A stretch of 64,000 nt of DNA from NCBI GenBank assembly GCA_015075185.1, contig JABTUW010000001.1:868001-932000 (forward strand). The letters run 5' to 3'. Each line of letters opens with the position of its first letter. The stretch's first letter is position 1. Shown one piece after another: positions 49,069-58,400 of the stretch. The notes beneath the pieces are model-generated. The model had not been told where the DNA came from and searched no databases. It saw nothing but the letters and a program-made list of their open reading frames with translations. The position numbers and the translations under genes were made by a program. The stretch is from Anaerolineales bacterium (lineage in GTDB: Bacteria; Chloroflexota; Anaerolineae; 4572-78; J111).

Positions 49069-50313
49069 TCACACCGGCTCAGCTTTTGGATAGAAGATTA
49101 ATGGCAAAGCAGCCAGGCTTAGAAGTACCGGCAAGGTAAAACGATAAACCAGCTCCGCCGAGGAAATCTGCGCACCGGTGAAGCCAGCCAGGAGCAAAGG
49201 AATCACAAAAGCCAGCATCCCGGCGATGAACAAAGCCACGATTCCCCACCACAGCCAGCCAGCATAGTGCGGATAAAGCTGGATGAAGCCGTTCAACAAA
49301 ATGGCTAAAACCGACCCCATGAGCACAATATTGAGCATTCCGTAAATCGGCACAATTAATGCAGTAACTGCTATCCCCCAGGCCAGCAGCCCCGTGAAAT
49401 TAACCGAACTGGACGGACAGCGCCGCAAGCGGAAAGTCAACCAGAGGGTAAAAAGCACTAAAGCCAGGCTGACCCCCTGGTAGGGATTCCAAATCCGGTC
49501 AACCACCGACAACACCGGCGGATAACTGGCCAGGGCCGTGCTGAAGGTTAGCAGCCAGTTAGGTTCAAGTAATTCTGGCACACCCCAGAGGACCAGACAA
49601 ATGGCCGTCCAGCCCAGCCAAAAGGGCCAGCGGTCGCGGTGCAGCGCCGTCCACACCAGTAAAATGAGCAGGGGCAGAACTGCCACCTGCGGCTTGAACA
49701 ACACACCTCCCGCCAATATACCTGCCCACAAGTATTTGCGCCGCCACAAGGCATAATAAGTCAGCGCCAGGGCAGCCGCCGTCAACGAGTTGAACTGCGC
49801 GTAAATCGTATGCTGCAAAACGGGTACCGAGGTCGTCATCAACACCAGCAGCCAGGTCAATTTATTAACCGACAGGTTTGGCCTGGGCCAGCGAGCAAAG
49901 ATCACGATACTGAGCCAGAGGCACCACAAGCCAAACATCCGCCAGATAAAAACAGCCCCATCATAAGGCAGCAGCGACAAAGGCCCGGTGAAAAATAATA
50001 AAGTTGCCGGGTAGTAGAAGCGCAAATCAAAGGCATGCGGCCAGCCGATAATATCCACCAGTTCATACGCGTTAGCCCAATCGTACAAACTGCGGCCGGT
50101 CGCCAGCAGCATTTTCGAGGCATACCAGCGAGAATACAAATCATCGGTCAGAAGCCGGTTGGGCAAATGTAAAAAGAGATAGGCAATGCCGCTGCTGTAA
50201 AGCAACCCCACCACGGCCAAAATAACCAGCTTAGCTCGGTCCGTGGGGGCTGCGGCGGATATTAGACCGGCTGTTTGGCCGGCATTTTGTTCACGATCAG
50301 ACGATTGGAGCAC
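49069..50313 (-). CDS. GT87-like polytopic glycosyltransferase
   Basis: 414 residues. A ~25-residue polar N-terminus is followed by about ten helices. The first outer loop, LPNRLLTDDLYSRWYASKML..GRSLYDW, has the acidic pair and spacing of GT87/DUF2029 proteins, and FDLRFYYPATLLFF follows. It lies 34 bases after the GT39 gene and 123 bases before the DPM-like gene. It belongs functionally with the 47022 enzyme. The longest reading is used; the start is not supported by an obvious ribosome site. Confidence 0.74.
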   Translation of the reverse strand: MLQSSDREQNAGQTAGLISAAAPTDRAKLVILAVVGLLYSSGIAYLFLHLPNRLLTDDLYSRWYASKMLLATGRSLYDWANAYELVDIIGWPHAFDLRFYYPATLLFFTGPLSLLPYDGAVFIWRMFGLWCLWLSIVIFARWPRPNLSVNKLTWLLVLMTTSVPVLQHTIYAQFNSLTAAALALTYYALWRRKYLWAGILAGGVLFKPQVAVLPLLILLVWTALHRDRWPFWLGWTAICLVLWGVPELLEPNWLLTFSTALASYPPVLSVVDRIWNPYQGVSLALVLFTLWLTFRLRRCPSSSVNFTGLLAWGIAVTALIVPIYGMLNIVLMGSVLAILLNGFIQLYPHYAGWLWWGIVALFIAGMLAFVIPLLLAGFTGAQISSAELVYRFTLPVLLSLAALPLIFYPKAEPV

Positions 50314-50347
50314 GAGCTATTTGCACCGTAAAAATGTGGCTATTAGA

Positions 50348-51817
50348 CTATTCGTAAATTTGCAGACGAACACAAGAGAATTCTTTAACTTCGACGAGCC
50401 GATTTTGGTTTTTACTCAGCCACTCTTGAAAAGCTGCCGGCAATCTTAAGGCCGGTAAGGAAAAATCCTGGCAGTGGCCTGCCTGATGGGTCGAATTGTT
50501 GGGATGGTCAAGCACCAGCCAGACTTTGTATGCCCCGGCGCTGGCAGGCAGCGCCGGCAGGATCACCTGCGGGCCAATCATAACGGGTTTGAGCGGCTGG
50601 GATCCCTGATAGTAGAAAAAGAGCGACAGCAGAGTTTGATATTTCCACAAAGCTATCACATCCCCTGGCCCTGTATTTTCTTCAAGATAAGCGCCCAAAC
50701 TGCGCCAGTCGGCTCGATTATAAACCTCTGTATCGTAATAAACCCGCCATAAACCGGCGAGCATTGCCCCCAAGATTATACCCGCCAGCACCCTTTGACC
50801 CACTTTTTGAGGTTGCCATTCATAAAACCCTAAAACAACCAGCAGCAAAAAAGCCGGCAGGGCCAGGCTAATGTAGCGGTCAACATACATGGGCAGCCGG
50901 AATGACATCAAAAACGCCAGCAGCGGCGGCGTAAGTCCCCACAGGATCAGTAACAAACCTGTTCCGGTTCGCCTGGCCGCATTGATCCCCCGCACAAAAA
51001 GCAGCAAAAACAAAGCCAGCATCAATCCGACATATAGGGTCAACTCCACCGTATAACCGAGGCTGAAATTCCATAATGTTTGCAGTAAATCAAAGCCCGT
51101 TGGGGGTTGAAGCGCCGCGCTGCCGAAATAAAACTTGCCCCATCTGAGGATGATAATCAGCCAGGGCAGGATGGACAATCCCGCCAGAAGTTGGGTGGCC
51201 AGCCAGGGTCGTAATAAACGGTAATTCTGTTTAAGGGTGGCGACAATAAAGATGAACTGGATTAATGGAATAAAAAAAGCGAAGTAGTGGGTATTGAGGC
51301 CAATAATCGTGAAGATGGCCAGCCCCAGCCAGTTTTGCCAGCGTGGGCGGCGCAAGTTTCGGCTGAAAAAGAACATCGCGCCCAACGCCGAAACAATGAC
51401 CAGGGTATACATCCGGGCTTCCTGAGAATACCAGATGTGAAACGGGTTGACCGTGAGCAAAACGGCGGCCAGCAGGCCCACTTGAGCTTTAGCGGCAATC
51501 CGGCCCATTTGCGCCATCAGCGGAATGGTCAAAACACCTGCGGCTACCGATAAGAAACGCAAACTGAATTCGCTAAAACCATTGGTCGCAAATGGGCGCA
51601 GCAGCAGATAATAAAGCGGCGAGTGCTGCAAGCCTTCCTCCAGCATTGACTGGATGGCCGCATCGGGGGGACTTGAACCAATAAATGCGCTGAATGCCTC
51701 GTCAAACCACAGACTCTGCACATCCAGACGGTGAAGCCGCAGTAAAAAAGCGCAGGCAGTCAAACCTATAAGCAGCCATTTTTGGTTGGGAGTGAACTGT
51801 TGGTGATAGAGGCTCAT
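50348..51817 (-). CDS. GT39-family glycosyltransferase with WYSQEARMY motif
   Basis: 489 residues. The first outer loop SLWFDEAFSAFIGSSPP has the catalytic Asp-Glu of GT39; LQHSPLYYLLLRPF and IWYSQEARMYTLVIV follow. About eleven helices and a short soluble C-terminus with two cysteines (CQDFSLPALRL, CVRLQIYE). It is the first gene of the minus-strand GT cluster. Strong similarity of motif layout to the 10191 and 43322 enzymes suggests they are paralogues. Confidence 0.83.
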   Translation of the reverse strand: MSLYHQQFTPNQKWLLIGLTACAFLLRLHRLDVQSLWFDEAFSAFIGSSPPDAAIQSMLEEGLQHSPLYYLLLRPFATNGFSEFSLRFLSVAAGVLTIPLMAQMGRIAAKAQVGLLAAVLLTVNPFHIWYSQEARMYTLVIVSALGAMFFFSRNLRRPRWQNWLGLAIFTIIGLNTHYFAFFIPLIQFIFIVATLKQNYRLLRPWLATQLLAGLSILPWLIIILRWGKFYFGSAALQPPTGFDLLQTLWNFSLGYTVELTLYVGLMLALFLLLFVRGINAARRTGTGLLLILWGLTPPLLAFLMSFRLPMYVDRYISLALPAFLLLVVLGFYEWQPQKVGQRVLAGIILGAMLAGLWRVYYDTEVYNRADWRSLGAYLEENTGPGDVIALWKYQTLLSLFFYYQGSQPLKPVMIGPQVILPALPASAGAYKVWLVLDHPNNSTHQAGHCQDFSLPALRLPAAFQEWLSKNQNRLVEVKEFSCVRLQIYE

Positions 51818-51915
51818 TGGATTAATTTAAGCCTATTTTACCACGAGCCGGCGCCATGCAGGAGAGACTGATGGTACTATGCAATTGTAGCATCAAATGT
51901 TAAAAGATGGAATGT

Positions 51916-54269
51916 TTAGGGGCGAACCAGGCGCAGTTCAATCCAGGTGGCCCAATCGTAGCTCAGACTGTTGCCGCCCTTCACCCGCAGGGTGAATGTG
52001 CCGGTTTGGCCGGGCTGAAGGGTGGTCAGGGCCTGCCTGACTGAAACAGGAGTATCTTCGTACTTGACCGACTTGGAGAAAAGGAGCTGGTCCGGGCCAT
52101 TGCTCGGTGTAAATGACAGCTCAAAGGTGACGCCGTCGTCGTTAATGGCCGCGGCTCTGGGCAAACCGAGGCTGCCAATAATGGCATCGCTTGGCTGGAG
52201 CGGGGTGTCAACCTGATAAGTGCCCTCGATCAGGCCAAGCTCCAGGTGGGGGTGGGTCATCAAGACATTGCCAGGGCTGGTCGTATCACCTCTCAGCTCA
52301 GCCGGACCGACGACCACGATCCCTTGCGGGTCGGGAATGACCAGGTTCCGGTCAACGGGCGCTTCGGCGACCTGGTAGGTCACATCGCCCGCCGACCATT
52401 GGGCCTGGGCCGCCTCGGCGACAAAATCGTACAGGGTGGTTACACTAGCCTCATCTATCCTCAGAATACCGGGCACTACCTTAATTTCAAGATATAGGTC
52501 AGGGCCAAACGGCTCACCGTCTAAGCCAATCATTTGCCAGCTTCCCCGGTACGTGCCGGGCAGGTCAGGCGCAACCATGGGAATAGTGATTAACCCGGTC
52601 GCCTCAGGCTCAACCCCATCAACGATGGGTACCTGCTCCGGCGCGCCCATCAGATCCCCTTCGGTGAAGCGGAGCATGTACCCGCCTCCCCAGGGACAAG
52701 TACCGTAATTGCTCACCGACCAAACTTTCTCAAAGAGTTCGCCGGGGGCAAATTCCGTGCCGTCCTTGACGGTGACATCCCCGGCGAAACGGCCCTTATT
52801 TTCGCAGCCGGCGGGCAGGGCAATGGTGGGCAGCGGCGTCGGTTGGGGACGAATCGGAGTAGGCGTGATAACATCTCCTGCCTGCACACTGGTAGCCTCT
52901 GTCGGCGTAGGCAGGGGGGAGGTATTCGCGGCGACCCGCGTGCCCGTGGGGGTCAAAACCGGGGCCTGGGCCGCGCTTGCACCCTGCGCCGTGGCGACGG
53001 GCGATGTTTGCCCGTTAGCTGCGCCGGCCGCAGCTTCTTGCGTCAAAGCCGGTTCCTTGTTGCTATCCAGAGTTGTATTCCCGAAGGAAGACGGTGATTC
53101 CACCGGCGTACTTGGCGGAGCGAGCCAATATCCCCCGGCCCAAAAGCCAACCAGGCTAAACAGGAGCAGGGCGATCGCCGCCGCCGCATAGATGGGCCAG
53201 CGCCGTGGTTGGGACGGGCTTTGGCTGGGTAGCGAGGGTCGAGTGGTAATGGCCGGCAAAGGCCGGGTGCTGCTTTTGGTCAGCGTATCCCAATCGGGGG
53301 CCAGGGGCAGGGCTTGGCGGGCCGGGGCAACCTGGGTCAAAGGCTTGGCCAGCACGCGCCCCAGACTGACGGCCAGGTTATCCCGGCAGCCGCGTTTCGC
53401 GGCCATCTCAATCAGGCGGCGGCTGGCCAGGTCCGGCAGGCTTTGGGTCACGGTTTCGGCAATTTCCTTTTCGGTCACGTAGCCGGTCAACCCGCCGCCG
53501 CACAGGACGACCATATCCCCGGCAAAGAGGCGGCGGGAGAAGAGGTCTATCCTGACTTGTTCGGCCAGACCCAGGGAGCAGGGGAGGTGAGGGGAGGGTT
53601 GGGTAGAAGGGAGAGGGGTCGAATTTAGGGGAGGAGGTTCTTTTTCTGCTAAGAGCCGGGATTTGGCTTCTTCCGCAGAGGTTCTGACTGAGGCATCCCC
53701 TTCTGCCGGTTCGGACGAAGCGGGTTTTTGTTCCTCCGCCGAACTCTCCGCAGGTTTATCATTATCCCTGGCGGCGTGTCGAGCGCGGCGGCCTCGGCTT
53801 CGCGGGCCTGGCGCTGCGGGAAACTGCTGCTGTCACCGGTGAGATGTTCGATGTCCTGGTCCCAAACTACGTAGGCCCGGCCATCGCCCACACTGGCGAC
53901 TAGCAGCTTATTGTTATGAATCAAAGCAGCAAGGAGCGTCGTGGCTACGGGGCGGCGGTCGGGAAAGCGCCGGTTGCGCTCAAAAATGGCCGTATTGGTC
54001 TGCCGGATCACCTCAAGCAGCCGTTTTTCCAGGTCCGGTTCACGGGAATGGTAAAAGTCGTGGAGGATTTTCTGAACGGCGTAACGGCCCGCCGTTTCGC
54101 CGGCAGCCGCTCCACCCGCACCGTCGGCCACAACCAGCAGGCGGCCTTGCCGGGTTAAATCGGAAATCTGGGCCGGCTCGTAATAACCGGCCAACTCTGT
54201 CTGCGGCTGCATCTGGCCGGCCTGACTGAAATGGCCAAATTCCACCGCCCGTTCGTCTGACATGGACAT
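51916..54269 (-). pseudogene. PP2C-type protein phosphatase with TM and NBR1-Ig extracellular domain, frameshifted
   Basis: Two reading frames make one protein. The upstream frame (54269 to ~53770) encodes the PP2C N-half: VVADGAGGAAAGETAG, ATLLAALIHNNKLLVASVGDGRAYVV, then drifts to a stop at 53649. The downstream frame, open from ~53817, continues through a charged linker into MVVLCGGGLTGYVTEKEI and RGCRDNLAVSLGRV (PP2C C-half). Then come one membrane helix (IYAAAAIALLLFSLVGFWAGG), a Thr/Pro stalk, an NBR1-type Ig-like domain (VWSVSNYGTCPWGGGYMLRF) and a final beta domain. A single net -1 shift near 53770-53817 joins them. The metal-binding Asp of the usual SDGL motif is replaced (CGGGL), so the catalytic site may be impaired regardless of the shift. 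A sequencing error is possible. Confidence 0.75.
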
Positions 54270-54594
54270 AGGAAGCTAATTATAGCATTATGTTTGGAAT
54301 TGATAAAAATGGAACGTAGTGCGTAGTGCGTGTTCCGTTCTGACTGACGCCCAATCTTAATATTACGCCTGTACTCCTTTGAACCTTCACTTTTATCCGT
54401 TTCAATTTCCTAACTCATCGCATTGTTATCGCATCATGCTCGCTTAATGATCGCATCATGCTCGCATCATGCTCACCTCCAAGACCTTGCTAAATTAGTT
54501 GGCAGGCGGATGCCAGCCAGCAGCAATCCAATAGGTACGAGCTTGTGTTTAAGCAAAATTATGAATTGGAGTATAATTCTTGTGGAGGTGAACT
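54270..54594. other. Divergent intergenic region upstream of the toxin-antitoxin pair
   Basis: 325 bases without a gene. It holds a short heptamer pair (GTGCGTA/GTGCGTG, 54319-54332), three copies of an ATCGCATCATGCTC-type direct repeat (54428-54476), and a TATAAT-like box at about 54572 before the GGAGGTG ribosome site of the 54595 gene. Confidence 0.5.
54428..54476. promoter_or_regulatory. Direct-repeat operator candidate
   Basis: ATCGCATCATGCTCGC occurs at 54428-54443 and exactly again at 54450-54465, overlapping a third, shorter copy TCGCATCATGCTCAC (54462-54476). The spacing is 22 then 11 bases, about two and one helical turns. Such tandem sites upstream of a toxin-antitoxin pair suit autorepressor binding. 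Confidence 0.4.
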
Positions 54595-54864
54595 ATGCAT
54601 ATTCGCGATCTTCTGGTTGATATACACGCCCTTGAAGAAGAATTATTGGATTTTGAGCGTAAATTCGGCATTCGTTCAGAAACGTTTTATGCTGCCTATG
54701 CCAGCGGTGAAGAACCGGAAGATGATAGTTGGATCCTGGATTTTGGCGAATGGGCCAGCATCTATCGTACTTGGCTAACTCGGCAAGCGGAGTATCGAAA
54801 TGAAATTCAGAAAATTCAACAACAGTCACCAAGCCTAGCCGGATTAATTCGGGTTGCTGCGTGA
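54595..54864 (+). CDS. Small partner (putative antitoxin) of a TumE-family toxin
   Basis: 89 residues, acidic and mostly helical (LLVDIHALEEELLDFERKFGI, then GEEPEDDSWILDFGEWASIYR). No DNA-binding motif is obvious. A strong ribosome site (GGAGGTG, 7 bases from the ATG) and a TATAAT-like box precede it. Its stop overlaps the toxin-like gene by 4 bases (GTGA), the coupling typical of toxin-antitoxin operons. The role as antitoxin is inferred from size, charge, gene order and coupling. Confidence 0.6.
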   Translation: MHIRDLLVDIHALEEELLDFERKFGIRSETFYAAYASGEEPEDDSWILDFGEWASIYRTWLTRQAEYRNEIQKIQQQSPSLAGLIRVAA

Positions 54865-55310
54865 CCGATCCGTTCCGTTCGCCTGAAGATTATGAGTTGT
54901 TTCTGTATACGCTTATGGAGCAGTTTCCATCCATCCGTAGCTCCACCGTCGTTTTTATTCGAAGAGGCGCGACGCTGGCACGAGTAGCCGGGGAAATCTA
55001 TTTTGAGCATGATATTCGGCTCGTTGTCCGCGAGCGAATTTTGTATCATCGCTTACCCATCGTAATGGATTGGTATGGATACGAGGTTTGGCAAGGCCAA
55101 GAAAAGTTGTACTGGTATGACTCTCAGCCTCATCCTGATGTCCCAGAGCTTGCCAGTACGCATCCTCATCATAAACACGTTCCCCCAGACATCAAGCACC
55201 ATCGTATTCCTGCTCCAACCATGAGTTTTGCCCGCCCAAACCTGCCTGCTCTCATCCAAGAAATTCAAGAACTCATCAAGGAGAAAATTGAGGCCAGGCA
55301 TGATGAGTAA
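54861..55310 (+). CDS. TumE/DUF6516-family toxin-like protein
   Basis: 149 residues. The C-terminal half shows the family layout: an aromatic strand (YGYEVWQGQEKLYWYDS), then QPHPDVPELASTHPHHKH, close to the RYDN.PHH...FPHHKH pattern of the proteins now called TumE (formerly DUF6516), described as toxins of toxin-antitoxin systems. A helical tail (LPALIQEIQELIKEKIEA) ends the protein. The start is GTG, overlapping the small upstream gene. The biochemical activity is not deducible here. Confidence 0.65.
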   Translation: MTDPFRSPEDYELFLYTLMEQFPSIRSSTVVFIRRGATLARVAGEIYFEHDIRLVVRERILYHRLPIVMDWYGYEVWQGQEKLYWYDSQPHPDVPELASTHPHHKHVPPDIKHHRIPAPTMSFARPNLPALIQEIQELIKEKIEARHDE

Positions 55311-55424
55311 ATCGCTCCAATGTGATACCCTACTCGCCTGATTCGCTCCTGGATTGAAGAACGCCTCAAACAAACCACCTAACGTTCAACGTTAAAACCT
55401 TAAACGTTCCAACGTTTTCATCCC
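55311..55424. other. Gap with a possible gene remnant and heptamer words
   Basis: Bases 55339-55382 read LIRSWIEERLKQTT then stop, on the plus strand with no start, which may be the decayed end of a lost gene. AACGTTC/AACGTTA words and CTCATCC/TTCATCC words follow (55382-55448), entering the 3' end of the convergent STAND gene. Confidence 0.35.
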
Positions 55425-58400
55425 TCATCCTTCCGCCTTCATCCTTTCAACTCCCCACCATCCCTCCACCTCCATCACCGCCTCATACACCCGCCACAAG
55501 GTCTCGCCCTGGTCGAGGGCGGCGAGGGCCATTGTGCTGCGTTGCAGTGTTTCGAATGCATTACTACGCCCGGACAGTCGGGCTGTGATGAAGGCCATAC
55601 ACAAAATCTGTTGGACCTGGGCTAACTGCCCCTTCCAAGCCAGAGCATGAGCTATTTCGCCTAGGACCGGCGCTTTTACCTTCTCAATCCCAATAGCGTC
55701 TGATACTGTCAAAACTTGGTCAAACTCTCTTCCTCGAATCAAGGCTTGAACTACTTCGCTGAAGATATATGCCTTCTCTTGCTTATCTTCAATCGCATCC
55801 ATGATCGCCAATGCGTGGTCAAATTCCCCCACCTGAACTAAGGATTCGGCTACGTCGCTTAAGGTAAACGCATCCAATTCGTCATTCTTGACTGCTTCCG
55901 TCATTGCCAATGCCTGCTTCGCGAAATATGTCGCTCTCTCCTTGTCTCCTGCCCGAGCTAGGGTTTGGGCTATTTCATTCAGTGTTGATATTATCCATAA
56001 CCAATCGTGAATATCTTTGACCTCCACATCTTTTGCTAACATCAACATTCGGTTAGCAACCTTTAACGCTCTCTTCTTGTTCCCCATCTCTACCAAGGTT
56101 TGTGATATCCGGCTCAAGGCATAACCTTTGTCCTTTTTATCCTCAATTGCTTCCGCCATCGCTAGAGCCCGCTTAACAACCTCTGTCCCTCCTTGCTTGT
56201 TTCCCGCTTGGGCTAGAGTCTGGGCTATCTTGCTTAGAGTAGATATCTTCCAGTTCTCATATTCGTCAATCTCTTCTATCACCACCAAAATCCGGTTAGC
56301 AATCTCCGCCGCTTGCTCTTTGTTCCCTATCTCAACCAAGACTTGTGCCGCCTCACTCAAGGCGAATATCTGCCCCCATGCATCCTCAATTGCTTCCGCC
56401 ATTACGACTGCCCGATTAGCGACCTTAACTGCCTTTTCTTCCTTCCCCACCTGAGCAAGAGCTCGAGTCATCTCGCAGAGGACAGACCTCATCCCCCATC
56501 CAGTTCCGATTATTTCTGCTACTGCCAACACTCGATTAGCAACCTCTACTGCTCTTTCTTCATTTCCCCTTTGAACTAGAGCCGTAGCTATCTCACTCAA
56601 AGCCTGCCACTTTGTCACTTCGCTTTTAATTACCTCGACTATTCGCAGTGCCTGGTCGAATTCCCCCATTTGGGCCAAAATGTGGACTACCTGGCCTGCC
56701 TCACCCAAAGTAGGTGCCTCCTCTTTCTCTATTGCTTCAACTATCAACAACGCCTGGTCGAACTTGCCTGCCCGTGCCAGTGCCTGTGCTACCTCACCCA
56801 AAGCAGACGCTTTATCCGACCCGTCTCTAATCAATTTTGCCATTACCATCGCCCGGTCGAACTCCCCTATCTGAGCCAAAGCTTTTACCATCTTGCTTAT
56901 GACGGATGCTTTCCACCCCTCTTCATCCATCACTTTTACTGCCGTTAATACCCGATCGAACGTTTCTAGCGCTCTTGCCTTTTCTCCGATCTCGGCCAAA
57001 GCTTGGGCCACTTCGTAGAGGGTAGATACTTTTCCCTCTCCATCCTCAATTGTTTCCACTGTGGCTAACACTTGATCGAACGTTTCTAGCGCTCTTGCCT
57101 TTTCTCCGATCTCGGCCAAAGCTTGGGCTATCCCTACCATCTCATTCTCAAACCCTTCCGCTAGTACCATTGCTCGGCCAAAGGTCTCTATCGCCCTTAC
57201 ATTTTCCCCTACGTTGGCTAAAGCTTGTGCCACTTCGCACAACGCCCATACCTTCTCGTCTTGAATCAGTTCCACTGTGACCAGGGCTTGGTCGAAGATT
57301 TCTATCGTCCAAGCCTTTTCCCCAACCCCCGCTAGAGCTTGAGCCAATTCGCACAAGGCCGACACCTTCCACCCCTCATCCTCAATCGTTTCTATTATTA
57401 CCAATGCCTGGTTAAACATCTTTTTCTCAGACAGAACCTGAACCACCTTGTATAAGGCAGAAGATTTGATATTCTTATTCTCAATCATCTCTGCCACTGC
57501 CACCGCCCGGTCGAATACCTCTACCTGGGCCAGAGCCTCAGCTATCTCGCTCAAGGCCCGTGTTTTCTTCCATTCAACTCCAATTGCTGCTGCTACCATC
57601 ATGGCACGATCGAACTCTCCCGCCTGGGTCAGAGTCTCGGTTATCTTGCTCAAGGCCCATGCTTTCCCCTCCTCATCCCGAATCGCCTCTGCCATCTCCA
57701 GCATGCGCTCTAACATCCCCACTTTAGCCAGGAGCTGGGCCATTTCGCCCAAAACTTGCGCTTTTTGCCATTCGTCCTCTAATGCTTCCGCCGCTACCAA
57801 CGCTTGCCCCAAGGCCACCCTAGCTACTCTCTTCTCTCCCCGTGCCAAAAGCGCCAGGCCAATCTGCCGATAAGCCTCACTGCGTTTCTCGGCATCCTGC
57901 ATCAGCGCCGCATAGTCCAACGTCCGTTCCACCTGGCCTACCTGGGCTAGCACGCCAAAGATTTCCGGCGGTACATCGGTCGCTATTCCCCCTAAAGTAG
58001 TATAAATCAAGCAGCCCCGAATAATCTGAACCAAATTCGGCGGCTCTTCCGCACCCGCAACGGCAATCACTCGCTCCACGTCATCGGCAAAAGCGTGGTA
58101 GGAGAAGGTACGCTTGAACTGCGCGTCCATCCACTCCTTACTGATCAAAACATACAGCTCTTCCCGCAGCCCGGCCTCGGCCAGATGATAAGCCAGGTGT
58201 TCAAAGAAGTAACCATCGTCGGGGCCGCTGGTCCAACCCTGCGGACATTTGCGCCGGTAAGCCGAAACCAACCGCTGATGCAGGACCGTTAGGTCGCCTG
58301 CCTGTCTGCGCACATAATCGTACTGGAGATCGTGCAGCATCAGATGTTTCTGATCGTGCCGCCGGGCCAGGGAACGGTCTACGAATACGTCTATCAAATC

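Noticed and set aside
51916..53514. Separate gene starting at the ATG at 53514
   Set aside because: This start lies in the middle of a PP2C domain whose N-half is in the adjacent frame; it is better explained as one frameshifted gene.
54428..54476. CRISPR or integron attachment site
   Set aside because: Only three short direct repeats, without spacers of constant size, integrase or cas genes nearby.
56100..57900. Possible CRISPR-like spaced repeats
   Set aside because: The spaced repeats are codon-phased TPR-like units of the STAND gene with diverged sequence, without constant repeats and unique spacers.
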